This document shows positions 1 to 12,200 of a DNA stretch of 64,000 nt, in pieces. How positions within the stretch are numbered: position 1 is the stretch's first letter; the number at the start of each line of letters is the position of its first letter. Made by a program: the position numbers and the translations under genes. The DNA is from Eukaryota sp. TZLM1-RC. Taxonomy: Eukaryota; Metamonada: BaSk clade. Location of the stretch: positions 1,302,001 to 1,366,000 of the forward strand of contig JAUPSS010000006.1 of the NCBI GenBank assembly GCA_040285825.1, written 5' to 3'. Below the pieces are notes generated by a model. The model worked only from the letters and a program-made list of their open reading frames with translations, was not told where the DNA came from and made no database searches.

Positions 1-1322
1 AAGAGGAGAACTACAAGTACCTCGCGGTCGTTGTTGAGCTACTCACACTAACAACAAGCCGCACTTGGCATAACAGTTTTGCTCAATCTGATCCAATTCG
101 ATTGCTCCAAATATATACACTTGCGTATAATGATGCGTGTCATGTTGTCATATAGCAAGAAATTCGATATTAGTATTAATAATAAAATAATATACTTATT
201 AATCGTTCAAAAATTGACATGAAATCTTTGTTCCATCAAAAACTGCTGTGTTCTCACTTTATGTTTACTGTTCAACAAAAACTTAACGGTGTTTCGCACA
301 TAAAACAGCATTTTTTCCAGCACAAAACATGGATTACAACAGTGGAGAAGAAGAATTAACAACAGATATCACAAAGAACAGTGAATTCTACTGGAAATTC
401 ATTCTTATTAGAAATTTTCTGGTGACGATTTAGTGACGCTTCACGCAACAATAATATAGAGGTTCAGTAAAATTTCAAATATTGTTTCCAGAATGGAACA
501 TGGTACAGAAGATTTGGTCTAAAGCGAAAATTCGTTCAATGGCATATTTTGATTGTATTTATTTTTTTTGAATTTTCAAGCCATCTTGAGAGCGCAAAGC
601 CTAAGCAACCATCATTGTTAGTATTTAATTTCGCAACTTTGAACAACGGCTTTTTGAAAACAAAGATTAAAGGTATATCTGAAAGTTTTGCCCATGAAAT
701 AATGGTCAAATATGCCTTATTGAATATAATACTGTATTACTTATAGAATGAAACAGTAGCAACTTGTGAGAGTTTGTAATTGTAAATAATATGAAATGAA
801 CTATAATAACCAATTTATTGAACTGATGACAAGTCTTTATTATGTAGTAGCAAGTTAGTGACTAATTTGTCGGCATCGTTGTTCAACATACAGGTAGTTT
901 TGACAAAAACTTTGGAAGTCGGCAATACTGAACCAACGACATGCTACAAGAATGCTATGAAGAATACCTTTGATGGACAAAATCTTTACCCTAACCAAAG
1001 AACTATCGACGATGCGTTTCACGTGTCATAGTAGAGAGAACATTGGGATGAAAGATGATGTCCTATAGAAATGCTGAACTCAAGAGGAAATGTTAACAAG
1101 AGAACTCTTCCTGGGGTAGTTCTTTGCAATTGAGATAGAGAATTCACGAAAATACTACCGTAAGATGTAAACAGAAGCACATCACCCTTCGTAAGTCTCT
1201 GATAACATTATGTTAGATGGGGAGATACCACGTCACAATGACAAATCCATTGATGTAATGACAACACATTTCACCTAAAATCACATCTTACCAAACCGAC
1301 TTTCATAACATCTACAATCTGC
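1..1322. other. AT-rich intergenic region upstream of the J-protein gene
   Basis: No protein-like reading frame, RNA gene or repeat shared with the rest of the window was recognised here. The region presumably holds the promoter of the J-protein gene, but I see no motif that I would call. Confidence 0.5.
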
Positions 1323-2382
1323 ATGACTAGAGACTATTACGAAGTACTTGGCATCTCTCGTAATGCTTCCGAAGACGACATTAAAAAAGCTTATAGAAAG
1401 CTTGCCATCCGATACCATCCGGATAAGAATCCTGATAACACTGAAGAAGCGCAGAAAAAGTTTGTCGAAATCACAGAGGCCTTTGATGTCCTCAAAGATC
1501 CGGAAAAGCGTCAAATCTACGACAAATATGGACATGCAGGACTCAAAGGTGGTGTACACGATGGTTCTTCAGGAACTCCTTTCTCTGGTTACTCTTTCAA
1601 CCCTGATTCTGTTTTTTCTATCTTTGAAGAGTTCTTTGGGGGTGCATCACCTTTCTCGTCATTCTTTTCTGACTCTACACCGTTTTCCGCATTCAGTAGG
1701 ACTGGTGGATTTGAATCAATGGGAGGATTTGGTCAACGCCAGCAACCACAGGTTTGATTTTTCTTTCTTATCTAACTATAGGTATTGTTTATTTGTGTCT
1801 AAGTGTTACTAACCCCAGGATTTCAGTCATGAAGTCACTGTTGAACTAATAGATTTATTATACGGAAAATCAAAGAACGTTAAAATCTCGGGTTTAACCA
1901 GATACAGAGCTGATGGTTCTTACTATACTCAAGACAAAACTTTCCGAGTGGAGATTAAACCTGGTTATAAGGATGGAAGCAAGATTCGATATAAGGGTGA
2001 AGGACCACAACAACTCAATTCACCTCCCTCTGATATTGTTTTCATTGTCAAGGTATGTAAAAGTATTTTTAAACCAAACTTACAGTAGGTTAAGCCAAAC
2101 CCCTTGTTCTCTCGTGATGGTGACAATCTACGTACGAAAGTGCATATTCCGCTATCCACTGCTCTGTGTGGTGGGGTGGCTGTGGTTCCCACCTTGGACG
2201 GCCGTCAGCTTCATGTTTCCCTTAATGATATAATTGAACCAGGAAGTGAGAGGGTGGTGCAAGGAGAAGGTCTGCCAAATGTCAGGACGGGAGTGAGGGG
2301 AGCTTTGGTGGTGGAAATTGTCGTTGATTTCCCAAAGTTTTTAAGTGATAGGCAGAAGGATTTGATCAGGCAGGCACTCTGA
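1323..2382 (+). CDS. Class B J-protein (Hsp40, Sis1/DNAJB1-like), three exons
   Basis: This is an Hsp70 co-chaperone: the J-domain stimulates Hsp70 ATPase activity and the C-terminal beta domains hold clients. Exons 1323-1751, 1819-2052 and 2089-2382 join in phase 0 to give 318 residues. The J-domain spans about residues 4-69 with HPD at 32-34. A Gly/Phe/Ser-rich linker follows (about 73-143). There is no CxxCxGxG zinc domain, so it is class B rather than Ydj1/DNAJA. Two CTD-type beta domains make up the rest, containing the blocks [11 protein letters not shown] and [21 protein letters not shown]. Its length fits DNAJB1/Sis1 (about 340-350 residues). The ATG at 1323 is the only start giving [10 protein letters not shown], the usual J-domain opening. 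It probably acts in the cytosol, since no targeting signal is seen. It is the only clearly intact conserved host gene in the window. Confidence 0.95.
1752..1818 (+). other. Intron 1 of the J-protein gene (67 nt)
   Basis: It begins GTTTGA and ends CCCCAG. A perfect yeast-like branch sequence TACTAAC lies only a few bases before the 3' splice site. Removing it joins residue 143 (CAG codon) to [10 protein letters not shown] in phase 0, which restores the conserved CTD1. The next AG (1825-1826) would put a stop in frame. Confidence 0.9.
2053..2088 (+). other. Intron 2 of the J-protein gene (36 nt)
   Basis: It begins GTATGT and ends CAGTAG. Using the TAG at 2086-2088 as the end gives an in-frame junction [20 protein letters not shown], as expected for the CTD1-CTD2 linker. 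Using the CAG three bases earlier would add a stop codon. At 36 nt it is unusually short. Confidence 0.85.
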
Positions 2383-2427
2383 ATTAAATTTGAGTAGTGT
2401 CGTTATGTATATTTTTGGTGGTAAAGT

Positions 2428-2433
2428 AATAAA
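2428..2433 (+). terminator. Candidate polyadenylation signal AATAAA
   Basis: AATAAA lies 46 nt after the J-protein stop codon and is followed by T-rich sequence. In DNA this AT-rich the motif is weak evidence. Confidence 0.4.
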
Positions 2434-2863
2434 ATTCAATAGTGTTTTATTTAATTTTTTGATTATTTTTATTTTCATTTTTTTCATTTTTTTGATTATT
2501 GTGATGTGGCATATGCGGAATCTAATTGTTGAAGTTTTGAGGCACAAAAATGAAATTCACATTTTTTTTGAACACGGATCTTTATGAAAGGATTAACCAC
2601 TGGGGAGAGTTTATAAGATTTTCAATGTTATACAATAAAAACCACTATTTGCTTGTTATACATTGAATTGGAACATGAAATCTCACGTCAGAACAATGAA
2701 TTCATTTGTTGCAATTTAATAGTGCGGCCAGATATTCACAGACAGTTTGAATTTTAAAAGCAACATGTATGGCTTATACACCATTTTGATTCTCAGACTT
2801 CATACCTAGGTTCATCATTTTTTTCTCACTCACCTATCAACGTCCTCCTTTTTCCCAACTTGA
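2434..2863. other. Spacer between the J-protein gene and the first RT-I relic
   Basis: T-rich sequence with no recognisable gene. It marks the border between host sequence and the repetitive region. Confidence 0.5.
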
Positions 2864-4222
2864 TGTGCTTGCTGTGTAGCTAAAGCTTCTCTTATTCGAT
2901 TGAAAAACCGAGGTAATCTATTAATAATGGCAAATTGAATCCGTGAACGCCATAAGCAAATACCAAATCTTTTCATTGTTTTTTTGAACCATTTTTTGGA
3001 AGTCATTCAAAACAGTTTCTTCATCATCTGATAATCTTTCATTTATCGAAAATAGGAAAGCAATAAAAACCAGCTGTATATTTCTATCAACATTAGCCTC
3101 CTCAGTATCTTTATCATATTTTCTATGTTTTTCTTTTGCTTTAAAATCAAGAACACTCACAGGATCAAGTTTTCCTCTGTGAACAACAGTATCATTTGCA
3201 TCATTACATGAGACAAAGTCAAAAATAGCTTCAGAATTATCAATCCAATCACAGTATACATCAACTTTATCACCAGAAGCAAAATTATTCAGAGAACGTG
3301 TTTGCTTTAGCAGAGGCTCTTTGTTACACGATATGCTTACAGTTTGTGCTATATTGAAAAGAATTTCTCTAACTAGATCATGTAATGAAGAACGATAAGT
3401 TATCAATTTAGAACAATTCAGAGCATGGCGCAAAGTGAGTTGAGGTGAATTCGAACAAATACATTTTTCTTTTGATAATAATTGGTTAATGGGGATATTC
3501 AAATATAATCTCATTTTTGTTACAAATGCTTCATTAGTGGCACACAATCCAAATCTTCGTGGTACAATGGTTACAAAAAGTGAAGAATCTGACGCCTTGT
3601 TTTCACAAAAACCCTTTTCCAATAACAATGAGTGAAGATCTTGATTTAAAACAGCCGAGCTGCATATATTATTATAAAGATCAGTTTCATACATTCCAGT
3701 CAATCGACTCCATTTTTCTACATCAATTTTGGAAATTGCTTTATTCAATACAAAAACAGTAGAACTTTGCGTTGTCATAAAAAATTTTCCCGATCTGCAA
3801 ATATTTCGGAACACTCAAAGATTGCGTTTCTGCATCCAAAAACACATGAAGTAAGAATAGAAGCCTTCGTCCACCCAAAACCGCCATAATGTGGACTAAG
3901 GTAAGCATGGTCTCGAATTTAGAACATTTTACATCCCAGCAATTGTGACAAAACATTTGCACCTAACTCATCAAACTTCTGAGCCAAAGGCCTAGTGACG
4001 AGAGGATTTGTAGATCGAAATATATGATTGAAGTTGGAATTAAAACACAGTCTTATAATGGTAAATTTGATATGTTTCTGTACATCGATAGTCATCATTC
4101 GGCCAATTGTATAGGAAATTGAGTTCAACTTTTTAAACAATTTTTTGGTAATGTCATCATTATTTCCTAAAAACGAACCCAAATGACGAATAGCATCAAT
4201 TGAATATAATTCGGCTTGATGT
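2864..4222 (-). pseudogene. RT-I non-LTR retrotransposon relic (RT thumb, zinc finger, RLE end)
   Basis: Antisense C-terminal part of an RLE-type element, nearly identical in protein to 57.7-60.7 kb. Reading from 4222 downwards: RT thumb (AIRHLGSFLG, then KHIKFTIIRLCFNS), connector, the CxC-x9-H-x3-C finger (CICSNSPQLTLRHALNC), and the PD-(D/E)xK-like nuclease region (GDKVDVYCDW, FDFVSC, a basic K-rich block ending KYD). The C-terminal end (WRSRIQFAIINRLPRFF in RT-I) is frameshifted. An internal deletion joins DVEKW to RLTGMYE, and the frame changes near 3814-3920. The fingers and palm are absent, so it is a 5'-truncated dead copy. The block continues as a segmental duplication with 14.9-16.3 kb. 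Confidence 0.85.
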
Positions 4223-4734
4223 ATAATTATAATACAGATTGAACAACATCATGATTTTGAAGCAAATTTGTAGTCTAAATGTTGATATTCCTTTGTGCTA
4301 TTTTACAAAAATCATAAGGTATTTCAATCTGTTCATGTTACTGCACTGTTTTCAAAATTGTGTTTGAAAATGGTTAATTTATCAACTTCCATTCAGGTAT
4401 TAAAAACCCTTAAATAGAATTAGTTTTTTGTCAATTTAAACTTAAGTTTAAATTTAAGTGTTGTAGTTTAATAATGTAATTCAATTATGTCTGGAGGTTG
4501 AAACAATTGTTTTCTTATTGCTACATATAATTGTTGGGAAACTCTTTTGCGGAAATAATAAGCTGAGATGAGATGATGATGCAAGGGATTTGTATTTGAT
4601 GTAGGGTTGGACGATACGTATCCGTAACTGTTACGTTACGTTAAGTAACAGTAACTGGTACGTATTCTGAGATCCAACCGCAACAACCACATTACTACAA
4701 TTCTGGGCACAGAATCTAACCTCGAAAACAGTAT
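4223..4734. repeat. Non-coding block duplicated at 16254-16765
   Basis: It matches 16.25-16.77 kb almost base for base, and a more diverged part (about 4425-4560) recurs at 12872-13012. It has no coding sense. It holds the imperfect palindrome at 4615-4664 and leads into RT relics upstream of a family A gene. Confidence 0.7.
4615..4664. repeat. Imperfect 25-bp inverted repeat (hairpin), copy 1
   Basis: The left arm (4615-4639) and right arm (4640-4664) are adjacent and pair with a few mismatches around the shared core CTGTTAC/GTAACAG, both beginning or ending with TACGTA. The second copy at 16642-16691 keeps the core with a few substitutions. Confidence 0.7.
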
Positions 4735-4862
4735 AAAACTGAATGTACGACCACTTTCTGTGAGAAGACTTCCCAAATTATCTAAGCAATTGAGATCTTC
4801 AGTTCCAAGGGTACCAAAAATTGAAAATGCAATTGGAACAAATTTTAGGTTTCTGTCCTTTT
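4735..4862 (-). pseudogene. C-terminal relic of an RLE retroelement (RT-III/RT-V-like)
   Basis: The minus strand reads FVPIAFSIFGTLG, then LGSLLTESGRTFSF. This is the tail block seen in all RT lineages here (FAFSIFGNIG...SGKxF...WxNRIxF). Only the tail survives. A duplicate is at 16765-16885. Confidence 0.65.
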
Positions 4863-4914
4863 TTTTTCTTTTTTTGTCGCTTTTTTATCAGACATTCAGA
4901 ACTGTACGAGTTTA

Positions 4915-5135
4915 ATTTCTCAGCAACCAAGGCCATTCGGTCTTCACCTAACAAATGAATCTTGAAAACAAAACATGCGTTTGAGATTAGGGCTGTATCC
5001 AAGTGGACTTTTGGATAATTTGCTTGTATTTGTAACAAAAAACCGTCTGTCAATTTCCCTCGTATTGTGAGTTGTAAGAAATTTCTTCAATATTGGCCAG
5101 TTCTTCATTTGCTGTTCGTGATCCTAAGAATTATT
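4915..5135 (+). pseudogene. RT-III relic (pre-zinc-finger segment)
   Basis: The plus strand reads QPRPFGLHLTNE, then MRLRLGLYPSGLLDN, then a frameshifted VTKNRLSIS. This matches the better copy at 48741-49470 (minus). The finger cysteines are lost. It is duplicated at about 16945-17160, again immediately upstream of a family A gene. Confidence 0.65.
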
Positions 5136-5412
5136 CACAGTTTGGGTTTGTACATTAAGAGTAGAACCTTTGCAGCCACCAAGTAAAATAAGCTTCGGAT
5201 GAATTAACTTCTCAACTGTTGAGAAACTTTTGTGTGGAATTCACCAAGGTAAAAGACTCTAGAAAGTGCAATGATTTCAGAATTGCTGCTCGTATGATAT
5301 CAAAAAGGAGCTCATGTTTGAGACTTCTTCCGGAATTCAGTGTCTAACGTAAAGAAAGAAGAATGAATACGTATAACAAAGGATATGGAGTTGTGTGATG
5401 AGATGATGATGC
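5136..5412. other. 5' flank of family A copy 1
   Basis: No gene seen. The same sequence precedes copy 4 (17161-17443), so it is the shared upstream region of the family. A short ATGAG/GATGATG-rich stretch sits just before the start. Confidence 0.5.
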
Positions 5413-7339
5413 TTGGAAATGCAGCTTTTTGTACTTACTTCTGAGATGCATCGATCAAATATACTTCACACCCTGCGCTCGTGGTTTTCTTCAGTACCTG
5501 TGGAGCAAGACCACCTAGATCTCAGAAGATCCAACCCCTTTCAATCGTATCCAAGCACTACATTTGAATCTACCCACAAGTCTTTCCTTCACACAATCTG
5601 TAGTCTTCATAATACACTGAATCCTTTTGTCACAGAGAACAACATGAAAGCTGTTTACATTATCTTGCTCAGTGAAGAATCTGCTGAGATAGAGCCTTTC
5701 AAAACCAAGTTAGCTGACCTCCCTAGTCTCTCTGATATGAAGCCTTACCCTTATCAAATTAATCTCATTAGTGCCATGTCCTACTATTTGAATTTCGTAC
5801 CAGATTTTCGTGTTCATTATCTCTTTGATATAGCCTCGAATAGATCTATTTGGATGATAGAGTTCTTCGTTAGTGACAAGTGCTTAATGATCAAGAATAC
5901 AATTCCTATGCTCTACAAGAACCTTATACAATCTTACTTCAGTCGAATTGAAAATAGGTCCGTTCATTTTCGAGACCTTGATGAAAGTCAAAAAGCCCAG
6001 TTTCTGACAAACTTTCCTTCAGTTTTGCCCAAATCAGTTTCGGAGACCCGTGGGTGTGCTGTTTTGTTCAATTCGGAGGAATTCACATCAATATTGCAAC
6101 AATATTCTCATTTTGTTTACAATTTGTTTGCATATCCGTTTGTAACGTATTTTGATACGGCATCTGAGTCGTTATTTAGTACTTATGAAGCACAACTTGT
6201 TGAGTTATCAAATATTAAAGCTGCACTACATGTTTCAGCCAGGGAAGATATCAATTGTGCTCCTAGTCAAGTTTCTCCTATTAATGGTAAACCTTGTTAT
6301 GTTTATAAGATGGATCCAAACTTTAATATGTGTAATTTAATCAAAATTTCATTTTGTCAATTATCAAACCTAATTTTCAATTTGTTAAATACTTACGATC
6401 CCATTGTCGATTACCGCTTCCCTTTTAAACATGCGGCTCTCAATGGGCCTAATCAACATCTCTCCGTCATTAATTTTCAACCTTTCGCCAGCGACGAAGA
6501 TGCACTTCAAGCTCTAGAAAATTTTTTTCAAGGAGGTAGGGTACATCCAAGCCGTTTTTCTTATGAATGTGATCATTCAGTTCCAGTACATTCTGGAATG
6601 AAAAACATTTGCCAAGAATTTAGCGACTTATCACCAAAAGGAAAATATGTTACTTGCGTCCAACGGAAATCACCGTGTATTGGACTAACAACTGCTATTT
6701 ATTTTGCATTATCGAAATTAAACAATGTGGTTTGTTATCAATTGGAGAAATTTGTGTCTGATACCCCGGACAAAGTATATGAAAGTCTTATCTATATTAA
6801 CAGTGTAGTTTTTATTTTTGTAAGGATTTGCCGTTGAACAATGTACACAAACTCATGAATACACTTAGCCAGAGACACTTTCAGTTTTTTTCATTTGGTG
6901 TACATTGGAAACAAGTTACCGGCCTTGAAAGAAAGGATGTTTCGATACAAAAAAATACACGTATGAAATGAATCTTTATAGAGACAATTTTATTTCTACT
7001 TTGAACAAACGTTGTGATCAATTAAACAAAAAACTAGGACGACATGTTGAAAAAGATTTCTTATATATAGGAATTGCATTATTTAAGAAGAATTTTTCCT
7101 TAGCTGAGACTACAGTTAAGAGTTTGCTCGATTCAATGTGGAAGAAACTGAACGATCGAGATAAAGGACTATTTCTATTTTATTGTCTTGTTTCGGTGAC
7201 TGGGAAATCAGAACAATTTCCCCTTGATTTATTCACTTCTGAAAGATTTCATTCTAATTTTGAAAAGTTGCCTTGTTTTAACAGAATTATTCTCCCTGCT
7301 GTTGGAGCTGGTACAGGTCTATTTTGTATAAATAGAACT
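5413..7339 (+). pseudogene. Family A copy 1: uncharacterised large protein, 5' two-thirds, frameshifted
   Basis: I do not recognise the family by name. It has a real N-terminus (MEMQLFVLTSEMHRSN) and is open for 474 codons. Around residues 409-430 lies a degenerate P-loop-like stretch (CVQRKSPCIGLTTAIYFAL), and about 40 residues later a hydrophobic strand ending in acid (INSVVLFCKDL in intact copies), in the positions of Walker A and B. The only breaks are homopolymer changes: +1 T and +1 T near 6810-6823, +1 T near 6887 (summing to a full codon) and +1 A near 6953. The coding match ends at NRT, where the 134-bp spacer begins. Family B is paralogous over the same region. I infer a degenerate STAND-like NTPase. 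The function is unknown. Confidence 0.7.
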
Positions 7340-7473
7340 AAAAAAACGTCTGAGTGAATATTTGAGTTTTATCAATTCTATGATTAGTTTTATGATTAAC
7401 ATACCTAATACTTCAGTACTGACAATTTGTTACAAAGGGTCAATGGACTGAGAAGAATTATTTTCCGATTGTG
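7340..7473 (+). repeat. 134-bp junction spacer between A repeats (copy 1)
   Basis: A non-coding stretch starting AAAAAAACGTCTGAGTG that joins the NRT codon region of one A copy to the KAVYII region of the next. Near-identical copies are at 9165-9298 and 62202-62335. It is absent from the uninterrupted reading through copy 3. Confidence 0.85.
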
Positions 7474-9164
7474 AAGGCTGTTTACATTATCTTGCACAGT
7501 GAAGAAACTGTTGAGATAGAGCCTTTGAAAACCAAGTTAGCTGACCTCCCTAGTCTCCTTGATGTGAAGCCTTACCCTTATAAAATTAATCTCATTAGTG
7601 CCATGTCCTACTATTTAAATTTCGTACCAGATTTTCGTGTTCATTATCTCTTTGATATAGCCTCGAAAAGATCTATTTGGATGATAGAGTTCTTCGTTAG
7701 TGACAAGCGCTTAATGATCAAGAATACAATTCCTATGCTCTACAAAAACCTTATACAAACTTACTTCAGTCGCATTGAAAATAGGCCCGTTCATTTTCGA
7801 GACCTTGATAAAAGTCAAAAAGCCCATTTTCTGAAAAATTTTCCTTCAGTTTTGCCCAAATCAGTCTCGGAGACCCGTGGGTGTGCTGTTTTGTTCAATT
7901 CGGAGGAATTCACATCAATATTGCAACAGTATTCTCATTTTGTTTACAATTTGTTTGCATATCCGTTTGTAACGTATTTTGATACGGCATCTGAGTCGTT
8001 ATTTAGTACTTATGAAGCACAACTTGTTCAGTTATCAAATATTAAAGCTGCACTACATGTTTCAGCCAGGGAAGATATCAATTGTGCTCCTAGTCAAGTT
8101 TCTCCTATTAATGGTAAACCTTGTTATGTTTATAAGATGGATGCAAACTTTAATATGCGTAATTTAATCAAAATTTCATTTTGTCAATTATCAAACCTAA
8201 TTTTCAATTTGTTAAATACTTACGATCCCATTGTCGATTACCGCTTCCCTTTTTAAACATGCGGCTCTCAATGGGCCTAATCAACATCTCTCTGTCATTA
8301 ATTTTCAACCTTTCGTCAGCGACGAAGATGCACTTCAAGCTCTAGAAATTTTTTTTCAAGGAGGTAGGGTACATCCAAGCCGTTTTTCTTATGAATGTGA
8401 TCATTCAGTTCCAGTACATTCTGGAATGAAAAACATTTGCCAAGAATTTAGCGACTTATCACCAAAAGGAAAATATGTTACTTGCGTCCAACGGAAATCA
8501 CCGTGTATTGGACTAACAACTGCTATTTATTTTGCATTATCGAAATTAAACAATGTGGTTTGTTATCAATTGGAGAAATTTGTGTCTGATACCCCGGACA
8601 AAGTATATGAAAGTCTTATCTATATTAACAGTGTAGTTTTATTTTGTAAGGATTTGCCGTTGAACAATGTACACAAACTCATGAATACACTTAGCCAGAG
8701 ACACTTTCAGTTTTTTCATTTGGTGTACATTGGAAACAAGTTACCGGCCTTGAAAGAAAGGATGTTTCGATACAAAAAATACACGTATGAAATGAATCTT
8801 TATAGAGACAATTTTATTTCTACTTTGAACAAACGTTGTGATCAATTAAACAAAAAACTAGGACGACATGTTGAAAAAGATTTCTTATATATAGGAATTG
8901 CATTATTTAAGAAGAATTTTTCCTTAGCTGAGACTACAGTTAAGAGTTTGCTCGATTCAATGTGGAAGAAACTGAACGATCGAGATAAAGGACTATTTCT
9001 ATTTTATTGTCTTGTTTTCGGTGACTGGGAAATCAGAACAATTTCCCCTTGATTTATTCACTTCTGAAAGATTTCATTCTAATTTTGAAAAGTTGCCTTG
9101 TTTTAACAGAATTATTCTCCCTGCTGTTGGAGCTGGTACAGGTCTATTTTGTATAAATAGAACT
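7474..9164 (+). pseudogene. Family A copy 2: internal segment repeated in tandem
   Basis: It repeats the coding stretch from KAVYIIL to NRT of copy 1, almost identical to copy 3. It lacks the true start (the methionine position reads GTG) and is broken by +1 T at about 8250 and +1 T near 9016. It cannot make a complete protein. It is one unit of a head-to-tail array of period about 1825 bp. Confidence 0.85.
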
Positions 9165-9298
9165 AAAAAAACGTCTGAGTGAATATTTGAGTTTTATCAA
9201 TTCTATGATTAGTTTTATGATTAACATACCTAATACTTCAGTACTGACAATTTGTTACAAAGGGTCAATGGACTGAGAAGAATTATTTTCCGATTGTG
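9165..9298 (+). repeat. 134-bp junction spacer between A repeats (copy 2)
   Basis: The same spacer as at 7340-7473, at the same breakpoints. Confidence 0.85.
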
Positions 9299-12200
9299 AA
9301 GGCTGTTTACATTATCTTGCACAGTGAAGAAACTGTTGAGATAGAGCCTTTGAAAACCAAGTTAGCTGACCTCCCTAGTCTCCTTGATGTGAAGCCTTAC
9401 CCTTATAAAATTAATCTCATTAGTGCCATGTCCTACTATTTAAATTTCGTACCAGATTTTCGTGTTCATTATCTCTTTGATATAGCCTCGAAAAGATCTA
9501 TTTGGATGATAGAGTTCTTCGTTAGTGACAAGCGCTTAATGATCAAGAATACAATTCCTATGCTCTACAAAAACCTTATACAAACTTACTTCAGTCGCAT
9601 TGAAAATAGGCCCGTTCATTTTCGAGACCTTGATAAAAGTCAAAAAGCCCATTTTCTGAAAAATTTTCCTTCAGTTTTGCCCAAATCAGTCTCGGAGACC
9701 CGTGGGTGTGCTGTTTTGTTCAATTCGGAGGAATTCACATCAATATTGCAACAGTATTCTCATTTTGTTTACAATTTGTTTGCATATCCGTTTGTAACGT
9801 ATTTTGATACGGCATCTGAGTCGTTATTTAGTACTTATGAAGCACAACTTGTTCAGTTATCAAATATTAAAGCTGCACTACATGTTTCAGCCAGGGAAGA
9901 TATCAATTGTGCTCCTAGTCAAGTTTCTCCTATTAATGGTAAACCTTGTTATGTTTATAAGATGGATGCAAACTTTAATATGCGTAATTTAATCAAAATT
10001 TCATTTTGTCAATTATCAAACCTAATTTTCAATTTGTTAAATACTTACGATCCCATTGTCGATTACCGCTTCCCTTTTAAACATGCGGCTCTCAATGGGC
10101 CTAATCAACATCTCTCCGTCATTAATTTTCAACCTTTCGCCAGCGACGAAGATGCACTTCAAGCTCTAGAAAATTTTTTTCAAGGAGGTAGGGTACATCC
10201 AAGCCGTTTTTCTTATGAATGTGATCATTCAGTTCCAGTACATTCTGGAATGAAAAACATTTGCCAAGAATTTAGCGACTTATCACCAAAAGGAAAATAT
10301 GTTACTTGCGTCCAACGGAAATCACCGTGTATTGGACTAACAACTGCTATTTATTTTGCATTATCGAAATTAAACAATGTGGTTTGTTATCAATTGGAGA
10401 AATTTGTGTCTGATACCCCGGACAAAGTATATGAAAGTCTTATCTATATTAACAGTGTAGTTCTATTTTGTAAGGATTTGCCGTTGAACAATGTACACAA
10501 ACTCATGAATACACTTAGCCAGAGACACTTTGAGTTTTTTCATTTGGTGTACATTGGAAACAAGTTACCGGCCTTGAAAGAAAGGATGTTTCGATACAAA
10601 AAAATACACGTATGAAATGAATCTTTATAGAGACAATTTTATTTCTACTTTGAACAAACGTTGTGATCAATTAAACAAAAACTAGGACGACATGTTGAAA
10701 AAGATTTCTTATATATAGGAATTGCATTATTTAAGAAGAATTTTTCCTTAGCTGAGACTACAGTTAAGAGTTTGCTCGATTCAATGTGGAAGAAACTGAA
10801 CGATCGAGATAAAGGACTATTTCTATTTTATTGTCTTGTTTCGGTGACTGGGAAATCAGAACAATTTCCCCTTGATTTATTCACTTCTGAAAGATTTCAT
10901 TCTAATTTTGAAAAGTTGCCTTGTTTTAACAGAATTATTCTCCCTGCTGTTGGAGCTGGTACAGGTCTATTTTGTATAAATAGAACTGTTGCTGAAATAA
11001 TTTGTTCTTCTTCAACCAACTCTGGCGAATCAACTATTATGAATGCTTTTCGTCTTCTTTGGGATTCTGGAAGCGAAGCATGGTTTCATTCTGTTTTTAT
11101 AAAGGTTATTCGCAAGTTATTTCTTAATCGAAGAGGTAAAATTAAAATTCAACCAAAAGATGCTTTTGATCTCTATTTTTTAATCCGATGTACTAGCGAA
11201 AATCTTCCTTCAGAATTATTATATAGTCAGCTTCAATGTTCGTTTTTTGAAAATTTGTGCAAAAAGAGGGATTCGAAGTTGAAAAACTTATAGATGAAGC
11301 CATTTGTATTTTTTTAACAACAGTGGCAAAATTGTTGAAAAATTTGGAGATTACGATGTGCCTGAAGGTTTTTGTTAAAGAACGTCAAATTTCTCAGTTC
11401 TTCACTATTCTAGGGGATACATTCCGTTATTTTGCTCAAAATTTGCATTCCAGGAGAGCACACTGTTTGGATCTCTCGTTGATTTCCTATCAACAGGCAT
11501 TGGCTGAGGATTCCGGGTCTACTTTTGCAGCGCATGGATTTTTATTGACATATTGTTGTTGTTATTTTTCGGGTAGAAATGATTTGGCTAACCGTTTTTC
11601 CACCAGCGAGTATCTCACACATGAGTTATTTATTTCTTTAGTTGAAAAATCCCCAGATTCCGTCCTTCAATTTGATTCATGGTTTTACGAGTATGGGAGA
11701 ATTTTTGCTGTCTCACAGTTTTGAAGCATTGTCTGATGATGAGCAACTAGCAGTTGGTAGAATATGGTCTTTTTTTCTTCATAAGTAAGATGTTATCTTT
11801 TGACGATCGAAATTTGGTTTGGGATAATGATACTGTTGCTGAGTATATCAAAATTCCTCAATCGCGACTATTGTTGCAACATGATGAAGATGATGATAAT
11901 TCAGATTGTTTTACATTGGCAACTGTTGTGGAGAAAGACCACCGAAATCTATCTTTAGAGGCAGCTACTCTGTTTCTTTACGGTGAAACTGATTGTGAAT
12001 CTGTATTTAATAATTTGGAAGATGTTTTCACTAGTAGTAGTAGTAAAAACTGTACACTAACTACAATGCTCCAATTATATTTTTAAGCCTGATTTATTCC
12101 GATCCAAGAATTTCAACATTGTTCTTATTGATGACCAATTTATAAATCAACAATCCTGTTATCTTGAACTAAGAGATTCCAAATATAGGCTGTGTAAGGC

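Noticed and set aside
549-746. 65-codon open frame starting MIVFIFFEF
   Set aside because: T-rich hydrophobic frame without homologue pattern or repeat copy; expected by chance in AT-rich DNA.
1281-1559. 92-codon minus-strand frame opposite the J-domain
   Set aside because: Antisense shadow of the conserved J-protein exon.
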